DNA from: Mesohalobacter halotolerans
GTDB taxonomy: Bacteria; Bacteroidota; Bacteroidia; Flavobacteriales; Flavobacteriaceae
NCBI RefSeq assembly: GCF_006120725.1
Contig: NZ_SWMU01000001.1
Span: 744,001-808,000 of the forward strand
Reading direction: 5' to 3'
DNA length: 64,000 bases
The notes under the pieces were generated by a model. It had not been told where the DNA came from. It was given only the letters and a program-made list of their open reading frames with translations, and ran no database searches. This document shows, piece by piece, positions 44,007 to 53,453 of the stretch (positions are counted from its first letter, which is position 1; each line of letters opens with the position of its first letter). A program made the translations under genes and the position numbers.

Positions 44007-45002
44007 GCCACTACAAAAATCAATTTTTTTTAATTGCTCTACCTTAAAGTGTCGCTGTTGGCAATACGGTGCTATGTGATGTGCCATTAATCGTTTTGCT
44101 AAATATTGTTGTTCGAATTGCCCCGGCGTTGGTATAAAAAAGGCCTTTTTGTTGAGTTTAGCTAAGTCCATAAGCGTTGTATAACCAGATCTAGCAATGA
44201 CGATATCGCTTTGTAAAATGAGTTTTTCAAGCGGCTTTGCTTTTAAAAAATTAATAATTTTGATAGCGTGATCATAATAGACCACTTCTTCTTTTTCAAC
44301 TATACCACGAACCAATACAACCTTAGCTTCATAATTTTTAAATTCTTTAAGCAATTTTGTCTCCAATAGGCTTCTTTGTGGCTCTGGTCCAGACAACAAA
44401 ATTAGGATGTCATATTGAAGTGGTTGTTTTGTCCATTCAAAACGACTGAGGACGCCAATATATTTAAGATTGAGGGATGTTTGTTTAAGATGGCTTAACT
44501 TCCCACTTAAGTTTGGAGTACCGGCTTTATCAGGTACTCAGCATTCATCGTATTTTTTGATGAAATATTGATGCAGCCATGATGTCAAAGCAGTTGTACT
44601 TCCTGAATATACTTTAAGCTGATGAGACAGGATTGCGCAGGGAATAGCTCTGTGATACAAACCTAATCTATTATCGGCAATGATGCCTTTCAGCTGAATT
44701 TTATGGCTCAATTTTTTTAAAAACCTTCGCTCTTGTTGGATGCAACGGTATAACCTAAAGATTTGAAGAACAATTTTAAATTTAAACCACAATCCCTTTT
44801 TGGCGTATTTAATTTTGAGTGATGGTAACGCATAAGATTCAAGTTCGGGAAACTCTTTTTTTAATAGCTCTAAAGCTGCTCCATCAGAAGCTAATATTGG
44901 ATTATAGCCATATTTTTGTAATGCTTTAATGATTGGGATACATCTAGTTGCATGACCTAAACCCCAATTGAGTGGAGCAACTAAAACTGAGCCTTTTGAC
45001 AT
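43938..45002 (-). pseudogene. Glycosyltransferase (MurG-like) interrupted by one in-frame TGA
   Basis: A single reading frame of 354 codons runs from ATG 45002 to 43938 with one TGA at 44540-44538 (codon 155). Before it: VLVAPLNWGLGHATRCIPII, ASDGAALELLKKEFPELESY. At the break the sequence is KYDEC-stop-VPDKAGTPNLSGKL, where relatives have DECW-x-PD, so TGG to TGA explains it. After it: LSRFEWTK, LILLSGPEPQRSLLETKL and a GYTTLMDLAKLNKKAFFIPT donor-binding part. The frame is intact on both sides. TGA is used as a normal stop elsewhere in the window (sufS, for instance), so recoding is unlikely; nonsense mutation or base-call error is. Confidence 0.85.
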
Positions 45003-45057
45003 TAGATTTTTTAAAGTTTAAAAATTAATTAAATTTACAATTTAAATCTTATTTGAA

Positions 45058-45732
45058 TTGGGGAGTAAAAATAAATTACGAAGATTTAAAGATAACGAAA
45101 CATTTGCTAACGTTATTCAACCGAGTCGAGAAGAAGTTGTCGATCAATCTTATAAATATAAGGGACGATGGAATACTTTATATTTTAAAAATAACAATCC
45201 CATTATAGTGGAATTGGGTTGTGGTAAAGGTGAATATACGGTAGGTCTAGCTGAAAAATATAAAGACAAAAATTTTATTGGAATAGATATCAAAGGGGCT
45301 AGGTTTTGGAAAGGGGCTAAAACAGCTTTAGAGCATGATCTGAAGAATGTCGCCTTTCTCAGAACTCAAATAGAATTGGTGACTGATGTTTTTGATCCTC
45401 ATGAAGTCAGCGAAATTTGGATTACTTTTCCAGATCCTCAAATCAAATATAAGCGTACCAAACACCGTATGACCAATCCGGATTTTTTAAGCAAATACAA
45501 GACTATACTTAAACCTCAGGGTTTAATTCATTTAAAGACCGATAGTGAGTTTATGCATGGTTATACTTTAGGTCTTCTTGAAGGTTTAAGTCATGACATC
45601 CTTTACAGCCATCACGATATATACGTCAATCACGAAGCACCAAAAGATGTAGTTGGCATTCAGACGTTTTACGAAAAACAATATCTTGAAAAAGGAAAGC
45701 CTATAACATATCTCAAATTTAAACTCAATTAA
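45058..45732 (+). CDS. trmB: tRNA (guanine-46-N7)-methyltransferase
   Basis: The protein has 224 residues and starts with TTG at 45058, giving the family-typical GSKNKLRRFKDNETFANV. The SAM site is IVELGCGKGEYTVGLAE; later motifs are FIGIDIKGARFWKGAKTA, WITFPDPQIKYKRTKHRMT and the C-terminal TFYEKQYLEKGKPITYLKF. It makes m7G46 in the tRNA variable loop. It is divergent from the glycosyltransferase gene and 18 bp before the LysE-family gene. Confidence 0.94.
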   Translation: MGSKNKLRRFKDNETFANVIQPSREEVVDQSYKYKGRWNTLYFKNNNPIIVELGCGKGEYTVGLAEKYKDKNFIGIDIKGARFWKGAKTALEHDLKNVAFLRTQIELVTDVFDPHEVSEIWITFPDPQIKYKRTKHRMTNPDFLSKYKTILKPQGLIHLKTDSEFMHGYTLGLLEGLSHDILYSHHDIYVNHEAPKDVVGIQTFYEKQYLEKGKPITYLKFKLN

Positions 45733-45750
45733 AACCAATTCAAGACTATT

Positions 45751-46374
45751 TTGCACGAAGTCAATTTATTTATAATCACTTTTTTTGCTGCATTAGTTGG
45801 CGTAATTCCACCGGGACTCGTCAATATGGCTGTGGCTAAAACTTGTGTAGATATCAACAAAAAAGCGGGTAAATACAAAGCCTTTGGTGCTGCAAGTGTT
45901 GTTTTTGTTCAGGCTTTAATTGCCATACTCATCGCCAAAGAGATTTTGAAAAACCCTGAGTTTAAAGACAATATTTTACTTGTAGGGTTATTTGTTTTAT
46001 CTGTACTTTTAGTGTATTTTATCATTTCAGCTCGACGACAAAAGCCCACACCTTTAGAGCACAAAAGTGCAAAGTTGACAAAAAGTTTTATGAATGGTGT
46101 TGTCATATCTGGACTTAATGTTTTTCCAATACCTTACTTTGTAGTGATTTCTACATTGTTTACACCACAAAATCACATTGATTTTACCTGGACTACAAAA
46201 CTTATATTTTCCTTATCTGCGGCCTTAGGCAGTTTGACCACATTTTTGCTGTATGTCTATTTTTTTGATAAAATCATCAAACAAAATAAACTGTTCAAAA
46301 CTTACTCTAATTATTTTATGGCAGCTTTGATGTTGTGTTTATTGTTAATTACACTTTATCGACTATATGGTTAA
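45751..46374 (+). CDS. LysE-family transporter
   Basis: The protein has 207 residues, starts with TTG at 45751, and has about six membrane helices. The family's first-helix motif is ALVGVIPPGLVNMAVAKTC; later ones include SFMNGVVISGLNVFPIPYF and LGSLTTFLLYVYFF. LysE-type carriers export amino acids or similar small molecules. It follows trmB by 18 bp and overlaps the alkyltransferase-like gene by 8 bp, so the three probably form an operon. The substrate is unknown. Confidence 0.85.
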   Translation: MHEVNLFIITFFAALVGVIPPGLVNMAVAKTCVDINKKAGKYKAFGAASVVFVQALIAILIAKEILKNPEFKDNILLVGLFVLSVLLVYFIISARRQKPTPLEHKSAKLTKSFMNGVVISGLNVFPIPYFVVISTLFTPQNHIDFTWTTKLIFSLSAALGSLTTFLLYVYFFDKIIKQNKLFKTYSNYFMAALMLCLLLITLYRLYG

Positions 46375-46699
46375 GCAGTCTTCAGATTTTTTTAAAAAAG
46401 TTTACGGTATTGTCCGTCAAATTCCCTACGGAAAAGTGACCACTTACGGTGCTATTGCTAAGGCCTTAGGTGCAGCCAAAAGCGCTAGAACAGTTGGGTA
46501 TGCTATGAATGCTTCACATCAATACGAGGATGTTCCTGCACATCGGGTAGTTAATAGAAATGGGGTGCTTACAGGAAAACACCATTTTCCCGGTACACAT
46601 GTCATGCAACAAATGCTAGAAGCAGAAGGTGTTAAAATTAAGGATGACCAAATCATAGACTTTGAGAAGTATCTCTGGATACCTTCTCTTCAAGACTAA
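46367..46699 (+). CDS. Alkyltransferase-like protein (ATL, MGMT family)
   Basis: The protein has 110 residues, MGMT C-domain only. QIPYGKVTTYGAIAKALG and ARTVGYAMNASHQYE lead to PAHR at 57-60, where the PCHR catalytic Cys is Ala58. It cannot accept an alkyl group; ATL proteins bind O6-alkylguanine and pass the lesion to nucleotide excision repair. Its ATG lies inside the end of the LysE-family gene (8-bp overlap). Confidence 0.93.
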   Translation: MVKQSSDFFKKVYGIVRQIPYGKVTTYGAIAKALGAAKSARTVGYAMNASHQYEDVPAHRVVNRNGVLTGKHHFPGTHVMQQMLEAEGVKIKDDQIIDFEKYLWIPSLQD

Positions 46700-46716
46700 A
46701 TATTTACATAAAACTA

Positions 46717-48483
46717 TTATGGCAATTCTAAGCCTTGATAGGTCATGTAAAACATCTTAGCTTGACCATTAATTATTTTAACTTCGTTGTTCTTTAAGGT
46801 ATAACTTAAGCGGTCAAAAATCATCAAAAAATCACCTTTATCGTTTTTAAAGCGAAAACTAAACTCCTGTTGAGGTGCATCATTCAAATAGTCGTATTTA
46901 CCGGCCATTGCCTTGAGGTGGTTTGTCAAATCAGTTTTTAATAAAACTTCATCATAATATCTAAACGCTATGATATTATTGCGGTCAAAATGTAAATGCA
47001 AAGGGGTATTGTTATTACGAGAATTACTCAAAATCAATTCTGTAAAATGGGTGTAAGCGTTTATTTCTTCAGCATATTTAGATTTTAACAAACTTGATCT
47101 ATAAGTCCAAACTGTTTTAGAATTATTGTTTGAAGGTATTATTTGGATATTTAGCGAGTCTGCTATTTTTTTGGGCAAATCATACGTTGTAGTTTCAGAA
47201 AAAGCTAGTTTTGGATCAAATCCAAAATAGGCTTTTGTCTTATTCAATGCATTTCTGTTACTGATATATTGAATTATACTTTTAAACCTCTTAAATTCAC
47301 CGGCAGTAAACGATTTTTCTGGTTTATTGTCAAGTTTTTGCATGAGCTCTTCAAGCTCAGAATATTGGGCATTAATAGAGATTTTAAATGCAGATAAAGG
47401 TCCAAACGTGCTTAATAAAATCAATAGAAATACCGATTTAGCATAAATACTTAAATCTTTTTTATTGGAAATAATCATATAAATCAACATGCCCAAAATC
47501 CAAATGGCTAAAACCAAGCCCAAATAACGCAGTTCTGTAAAATTGTACTCTGCTATTCTTCTGTAAAGTGCAATAAATAATAGTGGTATAAGGGGTAAAA
47601 TGCTCCAAAAATAATAAGGGAAAAATTTTTGAATAAGTTTTGATTTGTGGGTTTTGCGGATTGGCTCAATTGCTATATGAATCAAAAACGCTAAAAGGCT
47701 TAAAGCTGTAATAAGATAGGTCACCCAACCTCGAGGCAATTCCCAATCTATCAATATTTTTAAGACATAAACATATACAATTAGCATATATAATAAACTC
47801 AAAGGGATAAGTATGTACAAGATGAGCACTTCACTTGCTTTACTAAAATCAACCTTATGGTCTAACTTATCTATGCGAGGGAAATCACTTAAATACACAA
47901 ATGTGTTAACGATACCGAGGCAGAATATGAAAGTTTGTAAATATATATTACTATTAAACTCTGCATCAAACAAAAGTTCTAAAGCAGAAATGGCTAGAGC
48001 CAATCCTATATAGAGTACAACTGCGTAAAGTCCACTTCTGAAAAGCGCAACGATAATAGACTTTAAATAATTCCAAAACTTATTTTTATGCCATGTATTA
48101 ACAAATGGGGCAAATCCTACAAAGATATGACCCGCCAAAAGAAGTAATGCCCAACGGTCGTAAACCTTTTCTGAGATATCAATTTCAATGTTATATATGT
48201 AGTAAGAAAATAGCGCTAGAGCAATGATAATAGATAGTTTAAACGCAAACCGATTTAAAGGATTGTGTTTTAGAGCCTCAGACAAAAATTGGCTGCCAAT
48301 TAGCCAAGAGACACCGAGAATTAAAACTAAAATAAAACCTTCGTTTTGCTGAATAAGATCAAAATCATCTATGCCATAAACACTTATTAAATAAAAACTC
48401 CCAAAAATAGCCCAAATCAAAGTGACTGGAAAACGTTTAAAACTCGAAGTTGCTTTTTGGCTCAAATTGAAGATAAAACTCAT
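46717..48483 (-). CDS. DUF4153 family membrane protein
   Basis: The protein has 588 residues. About ten to eleven membrane helices fill residues 15-380 (ALFSYYIYNIEIDI, SGLYAVVLYIGLALAISALELLF, ILYILIPLSLLYMLIVYVYV), and a soluble C-terminal part of about 200 residues follows. The family has no assigned function. It is convergent with the ATL gene across a 17-bp gap and divergent from yebC. Confidence 0.82.
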   Translation of the reverse strand: MSFIFNLSQKATSSFKRFPVTLIWAIFGSFYLISVYGIDDFDLIQQNEGFILVLILGVSWLIGSQFLSEALKHNPLNRFAFKLSIIIALALFSYYIYNIEIDISEKVYDRWALLLLAGHIFVGFAPFVNTWHKNKFWNYLKSIIVALFRSGLYAVVLYIGLALAISALELLFDAEFNSNIYLQTFIFCLGIVNTFVYLSDFPRIDKLDHKVDFSKASEVLILYILIPLSLLYMLIVYVYVLKILIDWELPRGWVTYLITALSLLAFLIHIAIEPIRKTHKSKLIQKFFPYYFWSILPLIPLLFIALYRRIAEYNFTELRYLGLVLAIWILGMLIYMIISNKKDLSIYAKSVFLLILLSTFGPLSAFKISINAQYSELEELMQKLDNKPEKSFTAGEFKRFKSIIQYISNRNALNKTKAYFGFDPKLAFSETTTYDLPKKIADSLNIQIIPSNNNSKTVWTYRSSLLKSKYAEEINAYTHFTELILSNSRNNNTPLHLHFDRNNIIAFRYYDEVLLKTDLTNHLKAMAGKYDYLNDAPQQEFSFRFKNDKGDFLMIFDRLSYTLKNNEVKIINGQAKMFYMTYQGLELP

Positions 48484-48581
48484 ACATCGTGTATTTACTT
48501 TTAAGTCGTGAAAATTGTATATTTTTGACTTATATTCAATTTACTAACATAATACTTTTTGTTTAAAATATTATTTTATTT

Positions 48582-49343
48582 ATGGCTGGACATAGTAAAT
48601 GGGCCAATATCAAACACCGTAAAGGCGCCCAAGACAAAAAACGAGCAAAGCAATTTACAAGAGCAATTAAAGAAATTACCGTAGCAGTTAAAGATGGTGG
48701 CGGCCCCGATCCGGAAACTAACCCGACATTGCGAAATGCTATTGCCAATGCTAAGGGTGTCAATATGCCTAAGGATACTATTCAAAGAGCGATTAAAAAA
48801 GCCAGCGGTGCCGATGCAGAAAATTATGAAACAGTCACTTTTGAAGGTTATGGGCCTCACGGTATTGCTATTTTTGTAGAATGTACGACAGACAATACCA
48901 ATAGAACCGTAGCCAGTGTTCGTTCCATATTTACCAAAGGTGGTGGAAGTTTAGGGACCAATGGTTCACTTGAGTTTTTATTTGATAGAAAAGGGGTGTT
49001 CTTGCTCGAAAAAGAAAAACTTGAAATGGACATTGAAGCAATAGAACTAGAACTGATTGAAGCCGGAGCTACAGAAGTTGAAGATAATGATGATATATTG
49101 GTGATTTATACCGATTATAATGATTTTGGAAAGATGAATGAAGCATTAGAGCAACTTAATATTGAACCAAAAAACGCTGAACTTCAACGTATTCCATTAA
49201 ATACGACTCAACTGGAACTAGATCAAGCTAAAAAAATCATGGACCTCATTGATAAATTTGAAGAAGATGATGACGTTCAAAATGTCTATCACACCCTAGA
49301 AATAACCGATGAATTAGTAGAAGAGTTAGATAAAGAAGAATAA
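48582..49343 (+). CDS. YebC/PmpR-family regulator
   Basis: The protein has 253 residues. The invariant opening is AGHSKWANIKHRKGAQDKKR, followed by ARNAIANAK-like NPTLRNAIANAKGVNMPKDT, FEGYGPHGIAIFVECTTDN and KGGGSLGTNGSLEFLFDRKG. YebC proteins were annotated as transcription factors; more recent work links the family to ribosomal relief at difficult peptide stretches. A TATTTTTG octamer at 48520-48527 may be the promoter -10 element. It is monocistronic. Confidence 0.95.
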   Translation: MAGHSKWANIKHRKGAQDKKRAKQFTRAIKEITVAVKDGGGPDPETNPTLRNAIANAKGVNMPKDTIQRAIKKASGADAENYETVTFEGYGPHGIAIFVECTTDNTNRTVASVRSIFTKGGGSLGTNGSLEFLFDRKGVFLLEKEKLEMDIEAIELELIEAGATEVEDNDDILVIYTDYNDFGKMNEALEQLNIEPKNAELQRIPLNTTQLELDQAKKIMDLIDKFEEDDDVQNVYHTLEITDELVEELDKEE

Positions 49344-49356
49344 GATAAAATACAAA

Positions 49357-50493
49357 CTATTTCTTCATAAACAGTTCTCTTCTGATTTCAGTTTCACGTC
49401 TTAAGGCAGCGTTGAGGTATTTAGCATCTTTTTCATCTTCATAAGTTTCTATATAATTCATATAATAGTCGAGAACTTTAGATTTATCTTCAAAAGCATA
49501 ATCTGCAGCTAAAGCTCTGTAATATTGAGAATCTTCATGATGCCAATTTTCATCATAAGATTTTTGAAATTGATAAAACGCAATTTTATAATCCTGATTT
49601 TGCATATGGTATTTACCCATTAAAAAATTAAATCTCCACATAGAAGTATCCCTTAGTTTTTCGTAGATTAATAAATATGGAATAGCTTTTTTAGGCTCTT
49701 TGAGATAAAGATGAATCTCACTTAACTTCAAACACAGTTGCAGATCTTGATTATCTTTTATAAAAGCATTTTGAAATGCAATTAAAGCTTTTTTAGGTTC
49801 GTTCAATTTTAAATAACTGTTGCCCTTAATGTCATAAATAAACTTTGGTAAATCAGATTTTAAAGTTTCCAATTTGTCGATGTATTTTATGGCCATTTGC
49901 CAGTTATCTTCTCTGTAGAAAATTTGAGCCCTGAGATTGATCAATTTAGGGGTGTTAGGCACAAGCTCTAATGTCTTTTGACTAATTTTCTTTGCTAATT
50001 TCAAATTGTCAACTGCCATAAAGTATCGGGTAGCTTCATGTGCAGCTTTGATGTGTTTTGGGTCATAACTTAAGGCATCGAGATAAAATTGATGATAAGC
50101 CATTTGCTTCAAAGCATCAGCAATTTTACCTTTTTGATACAAGATTTCTGGATGATTGGGCATGATATCAAGTAGGTTGGTGTAGATGCTGTCGGCTGTT
50201 TTATATTGCTTTTGGGTTTTTAATAATTTGGCATATTGAAACCTTGAGGTTAAAAATGCATCAGCCTTAGTCGATTTTAGGGCGTTTTGGTAAGTTTCTT
50301 TACAATCAGCATACATGCCTTTAGCACAATAAGCTTTGGCCAAGACCAGTTTATCTGTTGTTGAGGGATTTTCAAGTTTTGAATACCCTTCAATTGCTTT
50401 AGCATATTGTCCTAATTGAACATAATCGTCTAAAGTTTGCGCATGATGTCCATGAAAACTTAAAAGCAATATAGCAAGACAAATTTTTTTCAT
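49357..50493 (-). CDS. Secreted tetratricopeptide-repeat protein
   Basis: The protein has 378 residues with a signal peptide (LAILLLSFHGHHAQ). The rest is a chain of about ten TPR-like helix pairs (GQYAKAIEGYSKLENP, QYKTADSIYTNLLDIMPNHPEILYQKG, PKKALIAFQNAFIKDNQDLQLCL, DYKIAFYQFQKSYDENW). It is probably a periplasmic protein-binding scaffold. Partner and role are unknown. It is convergent with yebC with a 13-bp gap. Confidence 0.88.
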   Translation of the reverse strand: MKKICLAILLLSFHGHHAQTLDDYVQLGQYAKAIEGYSKLENPSTTDKLVLAKAYCAKGMYADCKETYQNALKSTKADAFLTSRFQYAKLLKTQKQYKTADSIYTNLLDIMPNHPEILYQKGKIADALKQMAYHQFYLDALSYDPKHIKAAHEATRYFMAVDNLKLAKKISQKTLELVPNTPKLINLRAQIFYREDNWQMAIKYIDKLETLKSDLPKFIYDIKGNSYLKLNEPKKALIAFQNAFIKDNQDLQLCLKLSEIHLYLKEPKKAIPYLLIYEKLRDTSMWRFNFLMGKYHMQNQDYKIAFYQFQKSYDENWHHEDSQYYRALAADYAFEDKSKVLDYYMNYIETYEDEKDAKYLNAALRRETEIRRELFMKK

Positions 50494-50636
50494 GAGGTCT
50501 ATATTTAAAACAAATATAACTAAATTATTAGTTTAACTAAATATATAGTTTATAAAACATAAATAAAAGAGGGTTTAAATGAAATAACTACACTGAATAT
50601 TTTAAATTTGTGATATATGATATTTATCTATTTTAA

Positions 50637-51509
50637 ATGAAAAGTTTTAAACCCAAAGATTTAGAAACTCGCAAATTACACGGACTTCTTTTAGGTGCAG
50701 TTGGGCCAAGACCTATTGCATTTGCAAGCACTATAAGTAAAAATGGTGTACCCAATTTATCGCCCTATAGTTTTTTTAATGTCTTTAGTGCTAACCCACC
50801 TATTATGATTTTTTCTCCTGCGAGACGAGTAAGAAACAACACAACAAAACACACCCTGAGAAATTGCGAAGAGACAAAAGAAGTCGTTATCAATATTGTG
50901 AATTATGCTATTGTACAGCAAATGTCTCTGTCTAGTACAGAATATCCCGATGAGGTCAACGAGTTTGAAAAAAGTGGTTTGACGATGCTTGACTCTGATA
51001 TCGTAAAGCCTTACCGCGTTAAAGAATCGCCCGTGCAATTTGAGTGTAAAGTCAATGAAATTGTCCAACTAGGTAAAGAAGGTGGTGCCGGCAACCTAAT
51101 CATTTCAGAAGTGGTAAAACTACATATATCAGAATCTGTTTTAGACCAAAATGATACCATAGATCAATATGAGATTGATCAAGTGGCCAGAATGGGTGGT
51201 AGTTGGTATTCTAGAGCCAATAGAGGTATGTTTGAAGTCCCCAAGCCTTTAGCCAAACTTGGAATAGGTGTAGATCAGATTCCCGAAAATATTAAAAACA
51301 GTTGCATCTTAACCGGTAATGACTTAGGAAAGTTGGGTAATGTTGAAGCGCTTCCAAAAGAACCTGACATTAAAGACTTTTTGAAACGAGAAAACTTACT
51401 CGAATTTATACATTATAGTTATGAAGATGGATTACACCAAAAAGCTCATGATTATTTAAAAGGAGATGATACCTTTGCAGCTTGGTGCATATTATTGTCA
51501 AAAAAATAA
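50637..51509 (+). CDS. Flavin-reductase-domain protein (FMN-binding split barrel)
   Basis: The protein has 290 residues. The FMN-binding barrel fills residues 1-205: LLGAVGPRPIAFASTISKNGVPNLSPYSFFN, PPIMIFSPARR and VQFECKVNEIVQLGKEGGAGN. A helical tail of about 85 residues follows (GVDQIPENIKNSCILTGNDL). Members reduce or bind FMN for monooxygenases; the partner is not present here. The DUF3127 gene follows 9 bp later, so both probably share a transcript. Confidence 0.87.
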   Translation: MKSFKPKDLETRKLHGLLLGAVGPRPIAFASTISKNGVPNLSPYSFFNVFSANPPIMIFSPARRVRNNTTKHTLRNCEETKEVVINIVNYAIVQQMSLSSTEYPDEVNEFEKSGLTMLDSDIVKPYRVKESPVQFECKVNEIVQLGKEGGAGNLIISEVVKLHISESVLDQNDTIDQYEIDQVARMGGSWYSRANRGMFEVPKPLAKLGIGVDQIPENIKNSCILTGNDLGKLGNVEALPKEPDIKDFLKRENLLEFIHYSYEDGLHQKAHDYLKGDDTFAAWCILLSKK

Positions 51510-51518
51510 ATTAAGATT

Positions 51519-51893
51519 ATGGAAGTAGAAGGAAAAATAAAAGTAATTGGTGAAACCAAAGAATACGGGAAAAATGGATTCCGAAAGCGTGAAGTTGTCA
51601 TTACAACAGAAGAGCAATATCCCCAATTTTTAAATATTGAATTTGTACAGGACAAAACCCAATTGGTCGATAACTTTTCGGTTGGAGAAAATGTAAAAAT
51701 CGGTATCAATTTAAGAGGCCGTGAATGGGTAAGCCCACAAGGTGAAACCAAGTATTTTAATTCTATTCAAGGTTGGCGTATTGAACGCTTAGATCAAAGC
51801 CAGAATCAAGACGCATCCATCCCACCTGCAGATCAATTTGAGCCTGTAGATGACCTCAACGAAGAAGATCCGGAAGATGATTTACCGTTTTAA
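51519..51893 (+). CDS. DUF3127 family protein
   Basis: The protein has 124 residues. The opening VEGKIKVIGETKEYGKNGFRK, then REVVITTEEQYPQFLNIEF and GENVKIGINLRGREWVSPQG match DUF3127, an OB-like small domain. The tail is acidic and ends DDLNEEDPEDDLPF, strikingly like the acidic tip (DDDIPF) of single-stranded DNA-binding proteins. An SSB-like role or partner binding through this tip is an inference. It follows the flavin reductase gene by 9 bp. Confidence 0.87.
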   Translation: MEVEGKIKVIGETKEYGKNGFRKREVVITTEEQYPQFLNIEFVQDKTQLVDNFSVGENVKIGINLRGREWVSPQGETKYFNSIQGWRIERLDQSQNQDASIPPADQFEPVDDLNEEDPEDDLPF

Positions 51894-52006
51894 TACTTGA
51901 GAAAAATGGATAATTTATAAAGTTTTTATGGGTTGGGGATATCTTTAATTATCTAAGCGTATTAAACCCAAAAACAGATAAATATATCACAATAAACATA
52001 TTCATT

Positions 52007-52039
52007 AAAAAAACCCCTTATAAATTAAAGGGGCTTTTT
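52007..52039. terminator. Bidirectional intrinsic terminator between the DUF3127 gene and lpdA
   Basis: CCCCTT (52014-52019) pairs with AAGGGG (52028-52033), preceded by a run of seven A and followed by CTTTTT. The arrangement gives a T-run on either strand, suitable for both convergent genes. It is 23 bp from the lpdA stop and 114 bp from the DUF3127 stop. The remaining 100 bp of the gap hold nothing visible. Confidence 0.8.
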
Positions 52040-52061
52040 ATACTTGGATTTTACAGCAATT

Positions 52062-53453
52062 TTATAAGTGAATCACCTCATCATAAGCATCAGCCACAGA
52101 TTCCATAACCGCTTCACTCATAGTAGGGTGAGGGTGAATGGCTTTAAGGACTTCGTGTCCTGTCGTCTCTAGTTTTCTTGCAACAACAGCTTCAGCAATC
52201 ATATCGGTTACACCTGCGCCTAACATATGGCAACCTAACCATTCGCCGTATTTAGCATCAAAAATAACTTTGACAAAACCGTCTTTGGTACCTGCAGCAC
52301 TAGCTTTTCCGGAGGCTGAAAAGGGAAATTTACCAACTTTGATATCGTATCCGGCGTCTTTTGCTTGCTTTTCGGTCATCCCAACACTAGCTATTTCCGG
52401 ATTAGAATACGTACAACCGGGAATGTTACCGTAATCAATAGGTTCAACTTTTTGGCCGGCTATTTTTTCTACACATAAAATACCTTCAGCAGAGGCGACG
52501 TGAGCTAAGGCTGGACCATGTGTAACGTCACCAATAGCATAATAACCAGGGACATTGGTTTGGTAATAGTCGTTTACGACTATTTTATCTTTATCCGTTT
52601 TGATTCCTACATCTTCAAGACCAATATTTTCGATATGGGTTTTAATGCCAACAGCAGATAATACAACATCTGCTTCAAGTGTTTCTTCACCTTTTTTAGT
52701 TTTTACTTTGGCTTTGACTTTTTTGCCTTTTGTATCCACACTTTCAACAGAGGAATTGGTCATAATTTTAATCCCTTTTTTCTTATAGATTCGCTCAAAC
52801 TGTTTAGAAACTTCTTCGTCTTCAACAGGAACTATATTGGGCTGAAACTCAACAACAGTCACATCTGTGCCCATATCACTATAAAAACTCGCAAACTCTA
52901 CACCAATAGCTCCAGAGCCCACGACAATCATAGATTTTGGTTGTTTGTCTAATGTCATTGCTTTTCTGTACTCTATCACTTTTTTACCGTCTATCGGCAA
53001 ATTTGGTAATTCTCGAGCATGTGCTCCTGTTGCAATAATGATATGGTCGGCTTCGTAGTCTTTAGCATTGCCTTTATCGTCTTTAACACTCACTTTTTTG
53101 CCTTTTTTTACAGTACCATGACCTTCAAGAACATCTATTTTATTCTTTTTCATCAAAAATTTAACTCCACCACTCATTCCATTAGCGACTTCACGGCTAC
53201 GTTTGACTACTGCAGAAAAATCTTTATCGGCTTTTTCAACTTTCAAACCATAATCTTCTGCATGGTTCAAATAATTAAATACTTGAGCACTTTTTAGTAA
53301 TGCTTTTGTAGGAATACAGCCCCAATTTAAACATACACCACCGAGGCTCTCTTTCTCTACAACAGCTGTTTTTAATCCTAATTGAGAAGCTCTTATAGCA
53401 GCGACATAACCACCCGGGCCACTTCCTACTACTATGACATCATATTTACTCAT
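52062..53453 (-). CDS. lpdA: Dihydrolipoyl dehydrogenase
   Basis: The protein has 463 residues. The FAD-binding GSGPGGYVAAIRASQLG is at 10-26, the redox disulfide Cys41/Cys46 is in GGVCLNWGCIPTK, the NAD-binding motif is VVGSGAIGVEFASFY, and the C-terminal HPHPTMSEA holds the catalytic His and Glu. It reoxidises lipoamide in pyruvate and 2-oxoglutarate dehydrogenase complexes. No E1 or E2 gene is adjacent. It is divergent from the P5C dehydrogenase gene. Confidence 0.96.
   Translation of the reverse strand: MSKYDVIVVGSGPGGYVAAIRASQLGLKTAVVEKESLGGVCLNWGCIPTKALLKSAQVFNYLNHAEDYGLKVEKADKDFSAVVKRSREVANGMSGGVKFLMKKNKIDVLEGHGTVKKGKKVSVKDDKGNAKDYEADHIIIATGAHARELPNLPIDGKKVIEYRKAMTLDKQPKSMIVVGSGAIGVEFASFYSDMGTDVTVVEFQPNIVPVEDEEVSKQFERIYKKKGIKIMTNSSVESVDTKGKKVKAKVKTKKGEETLEADVVLSAVGIKTHIENIGLEDVGIKTDKDKIVVNDYYQTNVPGYYAIGDVTHGPALAHVASAEGILCVEKIAGQKVEPIDYGNIPGCTYSNPEIASVGMTEKQAKDAGYDIKVGKFPFSASGKASAAGTKDGFVKVIFDAKYGEWLGCHMLGAGVTDMIAEAVVARKLETTGHEVLKAIHPHPTMSEAVMESVADAYDEVIHL

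Noticed and set aside
44103-44125. GTTCGAATTGCCCC resembling a tRNA T-arm
   Set aside because: No acceptor stem, D-arm or anticodon arm is found around it; it is inside the glycosyltransferase frame.
43938-45002. TGA read as Trp (recoded genetic code)
   Set aside because: TGA serves as the stop codon for other genes here, such as sufS, so a global reassignment is excluded.
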